From Strobilurus pachycystidiatus (taxonomy: Eukaryota > Basidiomycota > Agaricomycetes > Agaricales > Physalacriaceae): DNA of 64,000 nt. The position numbers and the translations under genes were made by a program. Where the stretch lies: NCBI GenBank assembly GCA_019915135.1, contig JAHLMK010000015.1:1178001-1242000 (forward strand). The letters run 5' to 3'. The notes beneath the pieces were generated by a model. That model was not told the origin of the DNA, ran no database searches, and worked only from the letters and a program-made list of their open reading frames with translations. Numbering within the stretch: position 1 is the stretch's first letter; each line of letters begins with the position of its first letter. Below, one piece after another: positions 47,288 through 60,138 of this stretch.

Positions 47288-49263
47288 TCAAGATTGTTCA
47301 GCATCCGTTGAGGGAGGAGCACATGGTGCCGATGTTTTCTTGTACTGTGGGTCAATGTCAAGTACTGCTTGCCCATATCGATTTCGAAAGAAGACAATTT
47401 CTCCTGTGTCATCAACGAAAAGACATTCTCTCCACGAGCGCCATATGGCGCGTAGCACGCCCTGATCCTCTCAATCAGCGACGCGTTATCGTTCGCTTGT
47501 TGCGGGACTCACCGTCGAGTCATAGCTGTAGTATTCTCCGAGGACAGGCTTGATAGCCTTGGTGACTTGCGGAAGATTGTCTGGTCTTGATGAGCAGTGT
47601 GTTATCGAGGTGAACATCAGACGCACATGAGGGAACACCGGCAAAGATATGGTGAGCGAGATGATCCGTGCTGACCTGTATGGCAGGGACAATGAGCGAG
47701 GCATGGAAGTACAAGCGAGCAGAACTGACATTGTGGAGCAAAACGCGCCCTGCCCAGCCGAATATAGGACGATCCACGGTTGCCAGAGCGCCACGCGCAA
47801 AGGTCCATTCATTCTTCACGAAGACTCTTTGAGTCACATCTGGAAGTAGGATAACAGAATGCCTACATCACGATAGTATGGTATGGTCGGATCACTGTGC
47901 TGGAGGAACGTGAACATAACGATCCTGATAGATGTCGTGAGAAAGAGATACGGGCAGACCAGTCCGCACTATACCAGTTATGCGCGAACTACCAAGCAGA
48001 CGGTCTCAGTTGTATACTCAACAGTCCACACGACAGGGAGCTCACCGTCCAAGGCATAAAGTAATACTTTCCCACAGATTCCCATCCAAATTGACGCACG
48101 CAAGCTGCAAGGATACAGGACATGGCTGCAACCGAAATGTTGGAAAGAACCAGTGACGCTCCTATGCCATGCATTAGAATCGGAGGGGTATCACATGCAG
48201 AGCGACAGTACTCTGTTCTGGTTTGAAGAGGCGACAGGACGGTAAGAAATGCTGGGTCAATTAGTAGTCGAATCACCGCCACAGGACGAACGAGGCAACT
48301 TACGCTTGTCCAGGCGGGATATTTGCGGTGGCCATTCATGTTATGACTGGTTGAAGAGACATCAGCCCCGGAAAGACGAGTCGCACATCAAGGACGGAGA
48401 CAGACTCACATCATGTACAGTTGGTAGCCACTAGAGACGACTCGTTAGATGGATGTGTAGCTACCCGCATACGAAAACATACACAAATTGCTGGAATACA
48501 GCCTTCACCAGCGTGACAACGGGCATTTCGTCAAGAATCTCCATGTAGTCCATTCGCACTGCGACTTTCGCGTCTGGGAGTTTGAAGTCTGTCCGCGTCT
48601 GGGGACAATGGACTTCGTCTCTCTCCAGATGATTGGTTCCTCTCTGGATTACCATGCATCAGCGCAGCGATATTATTAGAAGGTGCGAAGAGCTTACATG
48701 GTGTCTGTTGTGCGTTATGCGCCACGCGTAATGTGGCGTTAGAACGGACGAGTGCAACAGGATGCCAAGGATCGCATTGACGGAACGACTAGGGGAAAGG
48801 GCGTCGTGACCGGCCTGCTCCAGGGTCAATTGCGTGTAGGTGAATTACGGAGCCACACACTTCGTGTCCTTGAAAAAAAAAAGAGTCGACATTCATGCGT
48901 AGAAAGCGATGGTCAGCTCTTACCAAGGCACCAAATGCCGGCCAGGGAGAAGCCTTGATAAATCCAGTATACGACCCAGAGGGAGTCATGCAGAAGGCGA
49001 CGAGACAATAATGCTACGTTCGTATCTCCTTGGATGAGAAGGAATGAAAACGAGGTGATATGGGTAGCCGCCACGTAGAAGATGTAAGCGAAAGCCAGGT
49101 GCCGAGTCAAGTAGAAGAGGGTGCGAGTCGTTGAGCGTTCGAAGAGGTGCCTCGGGACGGCGTCGTGCAGGTCCTTCAGCTTGATGTCAGATGGACGAAA
49201 CGTTCCGCGCAGTTTCCTCCGTTCGTATTCGGGACCATCTTGAAATACCTGATACCATGCCAT
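47288..49263 (-). CDS. Membrane fatty-acid desaturase, delta-12 (FAD2) type
   Basis: ER di-iron desaturase that introduces a double bond into acyl chains (oleate to linoleate in this subfamily). The N-terminal segment reads FRPSDIKLKDLHDAVPRHLF, then YLTRHLAFAYIFYVAATHI and WVVYWIYQGFSLAGIW. The three His boxes are present once short introns are removed: GHEAGHDALS (spliced at about 48857 and 48811), WRITHNRHH (about 48720-48700) and STDHLAHHIFAGVP (about 47660-47630). The tail NLPQVTKAIKPVLGEYY, RAIWRSWRECLFVDDTGEIVFF and YGQAVLDIDPQYK is typical of basidiomycete delta-12 enzymes. The stop is at 47288. The gene is broken into many small exons, so only part is visible as long frames. The true start may use an upstream exon near 49320. 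Confidence 0.85.
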
Positions 49264-52200
49264 CACTCTTCAAGTGGGGACGAGGCTAAGGACAGCACCA
49301 ACACTCAGTATATATATATTCTTACCTCTGAGTACCCTCTGAGTACCATGAGACGATTTTCGGACAGATCAATCTCCGATCCATAGCAAATGGCAGGACA
49401 TCATTGTTGGTACGGCGGCATCGTATCCAATGTTGGATTGAATAGCTGATCGTGGTGACTGTTTCCCCAACTCCCCGCGATACCCCTGGAATGAGAGCTC
49501 AGAACGAGTCAATGCTGACGGCGTCTTGATTAAAAGAGTGGGAAGTGCGACTAGAGCTGCTTACATTTCAGACGTTCGCCACTGATAGGAACATGACAGC
49601 TGTTTGGATAGTCTCTAGAAGCAGGGGGACCCAAGCACCCTTCTTCGATGCGAATACTTCAGTATTATATGCCAAGATCGCCCAGTGCTTTGTTTCATCC
49701 TCAAAGCTCTTCGAAATTATTCAACGCCAGAGTGGAAGACTCGGTTGCGCTATCCCGGCTCCGACGGTGATTTCACCAGCAAGGAGACTTTCGGCGTTGA
49801 ACCCTTGAGACAGAGGAGGGCCACCGATACTAAGGCATGAATAGCAGTCAGGGATGTGGAGAGCGATACACAAAAGAACGTACCGACGATCATTGAATCT
49901 TGATCATCGACCTTCCTGTATCAGGGGAAGTGACCTCTTGAGATGATATATCCCACAAAACCTAGCCGCGGTGAACGGACGCGATTCAAATGTAACCACG
50001 AGGTAACTTCAAGTCTTTCCCGCCTAGTGATGATCTACGCCTCGCTCCCTAGTGTGGGCCTGGCAATGATGTCCACCCTTCCGACATGCCAGTGAATGGG
50101 AGCGTAATAACGCATTCGGGAAAGAGTGTGTGGACAATCGCAGGCACCGCCCGGATTACCGTCAAAGAGGCGTTTGTCAAGAGAAGGGAACGAGAGCGCG
50201 GCGATATGGTCACTAAAATTGTCCTGGAATCCAGGGAAATGGTCAGATGTAGTGCAATCGTCGGTGGACCAATAGCATCCGCTTCGAGTGTGAAACGCAC
50301 GGGTGGAGAAAGCAGTCCTATACTCAGCGATGAAAAGCGCCACAAGGTGTGACGCCCGTTGTAATGCCGAGGCGAAACACCAGCCTGCTTCCCCACAATA
50401 CTCTATACCACGCACGAGAGTCGGGGACCGATAATAGATCCATACTAGTGGCAAGTCACCCACGGCATCCGTGCCAGCATCTGATCCCAATCATTTCGGG
50501 ATTGTGGCTGTCGAGAGTAGGTGACAAATTTGTTGATAGCTCTTCGACAGCGTGTGCTTTCAGTCCTCGCCAGACCGGCATCGTATGAAAGATCTAGAGA
50601 AGATAGCGGATCCTGGTACGCTCAATGCCAGCTACTCTTGCTCCCAAATTCCCTGTCATTCCGACTGAGTGCAGCGTGGGAGTCCGGAGGGCGATAGCTA
50701 CAGGATGCCTGTCTCAAACGAGGGATGGTGGTAAAGAAGATGCTGCCGAGTAAACAGATATTCAGATTGGTCAATGAAAGACGCGTCGGGGTCACGTTGA
50801 ACTCCTTGTGCGAGTATTTCGCGAGCGTTGCCTTCCACGTAGGGGTGAGCGAAAATGACTCGCCATACACTGATGTGTAGAGCGCGATATCTGCATGGTC
50901 ACTATGGTGGTCACCGACTCACCGTTCAAGAAACAAAGTCAGGGTCTGCCGGACTTTGCCGGCGGACTTCGGCAAAGTGTCCTCCCGGAAGGACCGGACC
51001 GAACTACATCTTGCTTTCTTGCCTTCATCAAGCCTCAAGAATTTCAAGCGACCTCAATATTCATTGCTCGCAAACTTTGTGGAAACGATTCCATTGAGGC
51101 TTCTAGCAAATCGGCGTGCTCTAAGTATATGGCACAAACTCGAGAATCCGCCCCTCAGGCTTCATGCCCGCCTCGGCAACATGCTACGCGACCGACATTT
51201 CTCCAATGGAACACGAAGTGGATCCTAGACTACCGACTGGACACTCACATGGTTTTGCGCACGATTCCCCCGTCCATTCGCCCCAATGCCTTGACTCTTT
51301 CTGGTCACAAGCTACACGTACTCCTCGTGCCCCCATGGCGACTCCGAAGGATCCTTTCTAGCACCCTTCGTGGTCACCAGGTTACTCCGAACACCTGTGT
51401 CTATGGTCCACGTACTTGGTACCATATTCTCCACGCATCCTGGTCCTGGAATAGGCGAAGAAACACCTCTCGGTCCGAGTCAGATCTTTGTTTTTTCCGG
51501 AGGACCTAGTCATTCGCACCTGTCACATTTCTCCTTCAATCTATGGACCTGCTATGGAATTTGATTCGGACCTCTCACTCACTTCCTTATCTCGTTCTCC
51601 ATCGTTCGCGGCATTCATTTCGGGTTTGTACCGTGAAGTGTCTCGTAAGACAACGCTGCTTGACTCAACAGCATACACAAGGCTACCACGCATCTATACA
51701 ACTGGCTCAAGAAGTCACAAATTGAGCAGGAACCGGACGAAACGGAGGGGTTTCTGTTCATTTCGGTAAGAAACGCGTAAACGCCGACATGAGTTTACTG
51801 GTTACAGCGTACACAGTACCCCTTGTTTGCGTCCCCACAGAACGGAAGTACGCATTAGTCGGCGACTAGCTGACAGTAAGATGGCAGATTACCCTTGTGT
51901 AGTACGCGGTGGCCCATTAACTCGGATATACGCACTCGTCGGCCAAGGACCACAAGTGGCTATGTCTGGTGTAGAGTCTGCAGAGGAAAGAAACTATCTC
52001 TGAGTTCAGGAGGTCCATTTTCTTGTCGTCTTGTTCGTGCAGGCTCCTCTTGCTGGATCTAGAGCGCGTCTACCATTCCGTGCCTTGCCTTGGCCAAGGT
52101 GGGGTGCCCAGATCGCAAGAAGGGGCCGATTTAGACTACTCTACCGATAGGGTAGGTTTCAGACGTTCATGACTTGATTCGTTATCCGCGTTCATGTCCG

Positions 52201-52551
52201 CTGGGCTCGAGAGTTTGCTACAAGCCTGAAGCATGGCCATACCCAGAAGGACTACGCCCTTGACTGCGCCACAAAAAGGTTTAATTGTGATGTTTTATCG
52301 TCAAGACATCACCGAGAATAGCCGGAAGATGTGATTAGGATATGATTGTAGAGGAAGAGACAAGGGAGACAAGGGAATCAACACTTCATTTGAATTGAGA
52401 AGGATTGAGATCAATGAATAACAGGGCCGCTCGATTGGAAAACTGAAGCCGTGCAGGGACTGGGTGCGTGGGTATGATGGCGTTAGTCAGCCACATTTAA
52501 CGGCGCTTTCTTAAAGAAGGACGGTTGCCTTTGCCTACCACGACGCCAGCG
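49264..52551. other. Gene-poor stretch with fragmentary open frames on both strands
   Basis: More than 3 kb with no recognised family. Minus-strand frames at 50622-50870 (with LNICLLGSIFFTTIP) and 50035-50490, and plus-strand frames at 50895-51509 and 51488-51769, look partly protein-like but cannot be joined into a domain. Unknown fast-evolving genes, a decayed gene and chance are all possible. No terminal repeats were found around it. Confidence 0.4.
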
Positions 52552-52920
52552 ATGCATCTGCTCATCCCCGTGGATTGCGCCTCGTCCTGCGCCTTTTCAG
52601 TGCTTTCAGTAGCACTGGTCGGTCTCCTGCTCATCGTTCTCTGGGCCTACAAGAGCCAACACGGCGGCAAACTGTCGCTGTGGGGCGTGCTCACCTTGGA
52701 GAGCCTCCCCGACGAGGCACGGTCGATACATGGCTCCCTTGTGCGCAAACTCGCTGCCAAAGCGTCGCCGAACAGCGACAGGAAGCTGTCGCTGGAGATG
52801 GTCGAGTCCCAGCGTCGTACGTGGATCGTCTTCGCCGCTTTGGCTTTCCTTCTCACGCAGTGGCTATGCTCACAGGAACTATCTACGAGTCGCAGCCTCC
52901 CGTGTCCATGGCCAAGATGA
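52552..52920 (+). CDS. Hypothetical single-pass membrane protein (3' end unresolved)
   Basis: The ATG at 52552 opens MHLLIPVDCASSCAF followed by a strong hydrophobic helix (SVLSVALVGLLLIVLWAY), then a soluble region, DEARSIHGSLVRKLAAKASP and DRKLSLEMVESQRR, and a second hydrophobic stretch (IVFAALAFLLTQW). The frame stops at 52920. In another frame the next sequence (LTGTIYESQPPVSMAKMIMS, then after a possible intron a Pro/Arg-rich tail ending near 53158) looks coding, so an unrecognised intron near 52820-52870 may join them. No family recognised. Confidence 0.4.
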   Translation: MHLLIPVDCASSCAFSVLSVALVGLLLIVLWAYKSQHGGKLSLWGVLTLESLPDEARSIHGSLVRKLAAKASPNSDRKLSLEMVESQRRTWIVFAALAFLLTQWLCSQELSTSRSLPCPWPR

Positions 52921-53158
52921 TCATGTCGCGCCATGTATGTGCTGCCGCTGCCGCCCTCGCCCTTGTCGTGTGCGCTGACCGATGCTCTCCCAGACCTTCC
53001 GCAAGCCGACGCCCAGAGTTGCCCCACCACCACCTCGGATACCAACCGCTCACCGGCAACAGCCTACTGCCACACCACCACCGCGCCGCTCGCGCTCACT
53101 ATCACCACCGCGACAACCGCAGACAGTGACACGTCAACCTCTATCCGCGATGGTGTGA

Positions 53159-54169
53159 CCTCATTTCTCACGGCGAAACCATGTTATCTATGAGAACGAA
53201 ACGACACGAGTTTACGTTGCTCGATGTTACCCCAGACGATATTTTACGGTCCGTTTATTTAGACGCGGGTATGCGATGCCCGCCGCGAGGAGGAGAAGCA
53301 GACGGGAAGGAGATACCGCAGGATTTGCCTGGCATTTTACACAGTAAATTATATTGGACGAGAGCTCTCATGCTTTCTGGACATTTTTGGATTCGCTTTC
53401 GGAGAGCTTGGTAGTTTTACTTATCATCGTAAATTTTATTCAATCTATGGACTTGACTATGCGACTATGGCGATGGAAAGTGTTGTCGCTAGTGCGGCCA
53501 AATTGCGGCGTTTTGTTATCGGACATCATCTTGTCGTTGGGATCTTTCTCGGGTTGTTCATCAGCATCATATGTTCGTCATTCAGCAGGCGGGGCTGGGG
53601 CTAGGAATGGGGATGGGGCTGACAATGCTACGGCCAGTAGTTACAGTAATCGATGTCATGGTAATTTCTTCATTTCCGTAGGATTGGAGAATCTTCCGGG
53701 GCACATCCGAGCTTGACCGGGGCACATCCGAGCTTGAACTTGCATACAATGAGTAGTTCCGTCATTGTGGCGAACTCGAATGGGCGTTGAGTGATGCAAT
53801 GAAGATAAGGGGACTCCATCTTCATTTATCCATATGGCCAGAGTGCCTGTTCTACCATATGCTGACAGACGGACGATATGATGTCGTTTGACGGTCCACA
53901 GACATGATGGAGAGTCGAGGCTTGAGTATATCGAAGGCAATGCGAGCCAGACAAGACCTGTAGAGGGAAGTGACTTGGAATGTCAGAGCCAGTGAAGTAC
54001 GTGAACGATGAATCCCAATGGAGACTTTCATGGTCGAGTTCTCTTCAAAGAATGGGACGCAAAAGAGGTTGCAGCGACATGCGGTGTTGCACTTCGGTTG
54101 CGCTGCGTCATCTTTCAGTTCTTGCACGAGATCTGGAGTATAAAAATTGGACTTCTTTGTTCAGTCTAT
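53159..54169. other. Intergenic region with a 21-bp tandem duplication
   Basis: AT-richer than its left neighbour. Open frames at 53354-53716 (+) and 53656-53940 (-) overlap the tandem repeat and have no recognisable features. Confidence 0.4.
53696..53737. repeat. Perfect 21-bp tandem duplication
   Basis: The unit begins CCGGGGCACATCCGAGC and ends TTGA; copies at 53696-53716 and 53717-53737 are identical, suggesting a recent slippage event. Confidence 0.9.
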
Positions 54170-55350
54170 CTAACCAAACATCTTCTTGAAGGCCTTCTTG
54201 GCCTTTTCCTTCTTTTCCTTTGTACGCTGCCTTGTTTTTGCCAATTCATTGGCAATCGCAGCATCCGCGGGGACCAGCGCACTAGCAGCGACCAGGTCCT
54301 GCTCCGCTTCATCGTCGTTCTTTAGAACGACGTTTGACAGAGCACGCCGATAAAGTGCTTTCGCTGTTGGCACATAAGCCTACATTGAGGTACGAAACTC
54401 ATGACACGGACCTTTATCAGCGTCAGACAGTGGGGGCTGCAGTTCGAGCGCTTTAGTCGCGAGTGCGACGCCAGTCCTCGGTTTAGACTTGGCACCGGCA
54501 AGAGCGCCATTCAGTAGAAGGGCGCTCCTCAACGACGCGTATTTCTCCTTGATTTCCGTAGAGGTATCCTCAGGCAGGACGTAGTTTACGTCGAGATAGC
54601 GCAAGCTCTTCTCCCACTTGTCCAGCGCCGCCGCGTGTTGGCCGGCCTTGAATGCAGCATTGCCGAGCTCGCGTATCTTAGTCGCGATCTCTAGCGCGAC
54701 CTCGGGCTTATCAGTATCGTGCTCGTCGTCTGCGGGATAGTCCTCGTAGATATCGCCGCTCCCGCCCTCCTCAAGGGGAGGGAGCGCGTCGAGCACGCCA
54801 CAGTCGGCGATGACGATCGGGTGGGTCGGCTTGTCGTTGGCGCCCTTGGGATAGTTTTCGATCTTGCGCACGATGCCCTTGCCGCGTACGACTTCGCCGA
54901 AGACAACGTGTTTGCCGTCGAGGTGCGGGGTCGGTACGGTGGTGATGAAGAACTGCGATCCATTGGTGTTCGGGCCGGCGTTGGCCATCGAGAGGAGGAA
55001 CGGCTTGGTGTGCTTCACGGGGAACGCCTCGTCTTCGAATTTCTCCCCGTAGATGCTCTTTCCACCAGTTCCGTCGTGGTTGGTGAAGTCGCCTCCTTGG
55101 CACATGAAACTGACAGGATGTTCGTTGATGATTGACGAGAAGACAAGGCATGAACGCACTCCTTGATGACACGATGGAATCCAGAGCCTTTGTACCCCAG
55201 AAAGACGCCATCGTCGCCCGTGCGGCCCTCGCAGAGCGCTCTGAAGTTTTCGGCAGTTTTTGGCACAAGATCGGCGTAGAGCTCGAATATTATGCGCCCA
55301 GCGGACTCGCCGTCAATGGTGATGTCGAAATAAGTGAGAGGTTTGGCCAT
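54170..55350 (-). CDS. CPR6: Cyclophilin-40 peptidyl-prolyl isomerase (Cpr6/CYP40)
   Basis: Hsp90 co-chaperone with prolyl isomerase activity. Exon 1 (55350 to about 55156): [34 protein letters not shown] and [13 protein letters not shown]. Exon 2 continues [41 protein letters not shown] and [12 protein letters not shown]; the conserved catalytic Arg (FHR), Phe (SQFF) and His ([10 protein letters not shown]) are intact. The C-terminal half has TPR helices ([57 protein letters not shown]) and ends in a Lys-rich [14 protein letters not shown], as in Cpr6. Length about 370 aa, usual for the family. The stop is at 54170. Confidence 0.93.
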
Positions 55351-55686
55351 AACGACAGATGGGATGAGCTGTAGAATGAGAGTAACGGAGGAGAATAGCT
55401 AAGTATTAGTCAGCTTGGGCATGGCGCGAACATTCTTGAAGATTCGAACCAAAAACTGACAAGCAAATCATGCATACATCTCGACAATTACAAGCAGATA
55501 CTACACAAGAATAGGGCGCGCGTATGGTAGCAGACAGCAAACGTGAGTACAACAACATCAAGTATCATAAAGATTACAGTATAAGGAACGAAGATACATA
55601 CAGTACTTACAAGCGCTTAAGATCATCCATCATAAAATCATCTGGTCGACAGAATGCATGAATCATAAGAAAAAGAAGTAATACGG
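55351..55686. other. Intergenic region
   Basis: CYP40 promoter side and the 3' flank of the Zn2Cys6 gene; nothing recognisable beyond AT-rich sequence. Confidence 0.4.
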
Positions 55687-58316
55687 TTACCGTCCTGCTT
55701 CAACAGAATCGAACTGTGGGAAGGCATCCAGCATCGGGATGTCGCTGAAGAGCATATCCAGATCTCCGGCAGAGTACGAAGACGTAGGTTGCAAGGGCTG
55801 AGGGGATGCAGAGAAGATGGAAGAAGCCTGCGAGTGAGGGTAAAGGCCCATCAGTCTATCCTCCAACTGCATCTGGAGATAATCTCTATCGAACCCACCA
55901 CCCAGCTGCACTGGCAGGCCCTCATTCGCCAACAACGTGGTAAAGTCATCGACATAGCCTGGCGGCGGCCCAGGGGGAGGCGAGTACCGGATCGGTGCAG
56001 TGATGGTCGATTGCGAGACGGTAGAGGAGTCAGACGGACCAACTTGCTCTTCGAGCAATTTGGATAGGATAGCAGCGATCTTGAGAGCACATTTCCACGA
56101 GCGGCCGATTTCCTGAAGATACCCGATGCAACGTTCGACCTTCACAATGTGGGCGCTGGTGTTTCTGCTAGCATCAGAGGGAGCTCGGCTGAGAGTGACC
56201 ACCGATGTCGATGGAGTGGAAGGATTCGACGAAGCCCGAGGGCGTGTGCGAGAGTTGCCCCTGGACCGGGTCGCCTGTCCATGCAGCAAGAGAAAGACAG
56301 TTCCTGCGCTGAAGACTGCCTGGAAAAGGGTAACAGGCACATAACGCAGGGTGTACAGTTTCTGCCAAGTCTCCAGAATGCCCATGATTCGCTCTGCAGC
56401 ATGTTTACACAACTGGTCAATCAGTCAGTCATCCTCGGACTGACAGGTAGATGATGGTGGGAGAACGATACCTTGCGATGATCAATGACCCTCCCCGCAG
56501 GTTTCTGTTTGCGATGGAAGAAGGGCCGATGGAGAAGGACGAACATTAACTCATAGAGGAGATGCATCATCAGACGATGTGGCGTTGCTGTCGAGCGAGA
56601 TTGATGGTTGAGGTCCAGTTCCGGTGTCAAGCCGTCTTTCCAATTGTTCAGTTGAAGACTTCAATCATTCACATCAGGTTAGTAACAGATGGGGAGAAAC
56701 GAGAGATACACTTACTCCATACGACTAATCAACTCGTCGTTGACGATATCGCCTCTGCCCGACGTTCCCAAGCCAAAACTGTTCACGACACCCATGACTC
56801 TGCGCGCAACGACTATCAGCTCGCACGTAGCCGCAAAGGTCTTCGTAACGTAGCTCGGTTGCGGGGGTATATTGGCCGACGAATGATAGAATGGCCGCTG
56901 GTCAAACTCGGAGTCGACAAACGGCACGGGGATATCCTCAACGTGAGCGGGAATGGGCACGGAACAGTCCCTTCCCACGTACAGAGACCAGCAGACATCG
57001 AGACTGAAGGTAGTCCAATGTGCCCAGTTCCTGTCAAGCTGATCTTCCTTGCTGATGAGACCGGCACTGACCATGCGAGAGGAGTCGACATTCAACCCCA
57101 GAATTTGGCTGATTCTGGTGCTCATGCCTGACAGGTATGATCAGCACTGCATATCGGAGATGTGATGTAGACTAACCAAAGTAGAGATATCCCAAATTCT
57201 GATCCCCGTTAGAAGAGTGAAAACTACCGATGAGGCTGAGAGCCTGCACGACACAGATGTTGGGCCGTTCGCATTCTTCCTCAATATAGGCCTTGGCTCT
57301 TTGCGCGTACATGACTCGGTTTTCCCACTTGTTAATGAGAGGGTCATCAGAGAAGGCAGTTGCTAGAGCAATGAGCGCGTTGTGGAGCATCGGAGAGTAG
57401 TGCGGTGTCTTCGCATGAGAGTCGGGGGTGGATATGTAGCGGTACATATCACGAAGGAAGAGGGCAGGGACGACACGAAGACACCAGGACGTGAAGAAGC
57501 TGAAAAGGAGGTCGAGAATCTTGTCATGTTCCATACGGGTGAGAGGGCCGCCGGGAAGGTGGAGAGACCAGTCAAAGTCGGGGTTGACCATGTCGGAAGA
57601 CGGCGGCGTCGAGGGAATGCGCGGAATCCACAGCACGTAGCGTGCCGCAGGATCGTCATAGATTTCGGAGATGCGGCGCGTGGGTTGAACAGGAGAGTCA
57701 GCAAAACGGAAAGGAGCAGCCGTGCCATAGAATACAAGGTCACGGTCCTCTAGCTGAATTACACAAGAGAATGAGTCAGTATGCAACTGGTAGCATGCAT
57801 CGAGAAATGTACCCTAAGATGCTCTGTGGCAGCAACGAGCTCTTGGGTGGCATCGTCTCTGTCTTCAGTGATGTCCACGTCGAGGGGGTTGAGAGGGCGC
57901 AGTTCCATGTAATTAGCGCCTTCCGCACCGTGCTCCTCGCGGCACTTGTCGGCGATGCTCTCGAGCAATGCGCAATACGCCTCCAGGCTTGCAATCCGCT
58001 TGCGCAAAGCCTCGAAGTGAGCCTCTGTGCGAGGGTGGCGTGCGAGCTCGCCGGTCCACAAGCACTGTCCGCATGCCGTCAGCCATGGATCACAGTGACA
58101 AAGATGAGTGGATGGACCTCGCCGTCTCTCCGGGACGATGAACACGGTCCGCATACAGGTCTCTGGCCGTCGCAACGTATCTTTCTGTGTAAATCATCGT
58201 AAGTATCGTACTTCCCCGCAAGTGGTGGCCTACCTTCGTCGGCATACATCACAGGCTTGGGCGGCATAGGGCGCGCGCACTCTGTTAGTAGAGCGGGGGG
58301 CGGTGACGCGACTCAT
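55687..58316 (-). CDS. Zn2Cys6 transcription factor with fungal_trans domain
   Basis: Nuclear DNA-binding regulator. The N-terminus MSRVTAPRSTNRVRAPY leads to the binuclear cluster, assembled across two introns: CDVCRRRKIRCDGQRPVCGPC, then SSSRRDGE joined to CLWTG, giving all six Cys. A coiled coil follows (ALRKRIASLEAYCALLESI). The middle-homology domain shows DWSLHLPGGPLT, LLFSFFTSWCLRVVPALFLRDMY, SPMLHNALIALATAFSD, VQALSLIGSFHSSNGDQNLGYLYFG, GRDCSVPIPAHVEDIPVPF and LLYELMFVLLHRPFF. The C-terminal Ser/Pro-rich part ends with an acidic segment (AGDLDMLFSDIPMLDAF), a plausible activation domain. About eight introns. The ATG at 58316 fits; target pathway unknown. Confidence 0.9.
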
Positions 58317-59237
58317 GGTCGGTGTCGATGTCGTAGTCGTCGTCTGGAGCAATGGTGGGCAGATGGGGTGGCAGAGGGAAGGAGAAAGCTTGCATGACGC
58401 TCGTTTTAAGTCTTTTGATCCTATGCGATGCGTATCAGAAACGCGAGTTCGGATGCCGCGGCCCGATGCCGCCTGGGCCCTTGGTGATCCTTCCATGGCT
58501 TGCTAGCTCGTGTTCCGTCTGTTCAAAGCTGCAATTCGCTTTGGGCTCTCTCTCTTTCTTTCTCTCGCCTAGGAGATTGAGTCTGCAACACCCCGAGATA
58601 GTTGACTTGCCACGTATCGAATGTGCCGACGTACGCATCTCTTCACATACCAGGGACAAGAACATGTTCGCTTATAGGCATGGGAGGCCGAATCTACGTG
58701 TCGGCGCTACCTGGATAGGGCTGAAGCGTCTATCACTGCGCCACCCTCGAGGTAAACACGAGGCGGCATTTCCGGCCAGATATATCTGTCATAGCCACAC
58801 CTTTCCAAGCCTGCAGTTTCAATGGGAGTGTCACTGTAGCGTTCTGTCAGAAACACCGTGGTGCATATGGTCTCTCGTTCGGACCATAACGGGCACAAGA
58901 AATTCACGGCTCCCCACTTCCTTGCCGTATAGGTGACTCGTTTTGCATAGCCTCCCGTTCAATTGACGATTCATTCCCCTTAGGAAAGCGTACGGAAATA
59001 TGGTAGCTATGATCTATCCTCTACCCAGTGACGTATGCCAGACCCCTCATATAACTCTTGGTAACACTTACCAGTGCGGTAGGTTGTCGTAATGTATGAT
59101 GTTGCTTCCAGATTCCTTGAGCTTGTCGGAAAAATTGAATCTGTACTATAAGGCCACCCAGCACCTTACAGAATTATGAGGGTCTTACACGTACTTTGTA
59201 TGTAGCTTAGAAGACGGTTATGAGTGTGTTGTAAAGA

Positions 59238-59251
59238 CTTGTAAGGCCTTA
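59238..59251. repeat. CTTGTAAGGCCTTA repeat, copy 1
   Basis: 14 bp containing the palindrome TAAGGCCTTA (59242-59251); followed 8 bp later by TTACAAG, the reverse complement of CTTGTAA. The second copy is at 60125. Confidence 0.55.
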
Positions 59252-60124
59252 CGAGTATTACAAGTCAGCTGGCCTGCCAGTGGCACGGCGGTGTACTCGA
59301 CGTCTTTGATCGTATGCCTTCTTCAACCGCCACTGCGTCTCGTCTCACGGGCCGAGAAATCCATCTCTGACAACAACATTCACAACATATCAAGGACATA
59401 TTTAATTATAATCGTGCTGAAAATACAACCTGGGCACAGTGCCAGAGCCGCAGAGCAGCGCTGAGTGACTACTGCTACGCGTGGGATCGATGACGCAATG
59501 CTCCAACCGGGCTCCAACTGGGTAATATAAGGCGGGCCCACCTTGCTTAGCTCTCTACAACTCCAACCACCACCATCGATGATTGGCACGCGCACCTGCC
59601 GCGACATGCATCCCATGTTGGCTCTGGGATTTTGACTACATTGACTGGACAATGCAGGATCTTACAGTAGGTGCGTGTGCCGTCCCGTCCCGTCTCGTCT
59701 ACTTATGAGTTACTGATCCTGTTCACAGATCGATGGCATCGACATCTGCTTCTCTCTTCCGCGTACGTGGTACCCCCTCTCATTTCCGGTAATTGCTGAC
59801 ACTGCTTAGAACATTTCATTCTCTGGTTGCGGTTGCTGTTGCTCAGGATCTTGGCCTGCCCTGTCTTTACATACACCACATTCACCACTGATACGGCCGT
59901 CGACGGCGCCGCCACTACGATCAGAGGCGTCGTGCAGGCCCGCCTCATTTCTTCACATGTCTTCACGGTTGGGAACCCATACAACACATAGAATCTTGTC
60001 ACGTACACAGTTCAATGATATGTTTTGTTGCACCTCCGTGGCCCCGTTCTGTTGCCCAATGGGCCGCGCAAGCGGCCCATTTTCTATTTTTTTTTGGGCT
60101 CGCCCGCTGGGCCCCTTGTACGGG

Positions 60125-60138
60125 CTTGTAAGGCCTTA
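60125..60138. repeat. CTTGTAAGGCCTTA repeat, copy 2
   Basis: Identical 14 bp with palindrome TAAGGCCTTA (60129-60138), followed by ACCTTATAAGACC, a diverged inverted version. Confidence 0.55.

Noticed and set aside
52647..53045. Minus-strand open frame of 132 codons
   Set aside because: A GC-rich shadow of the plus-strand membrane-protein frame.
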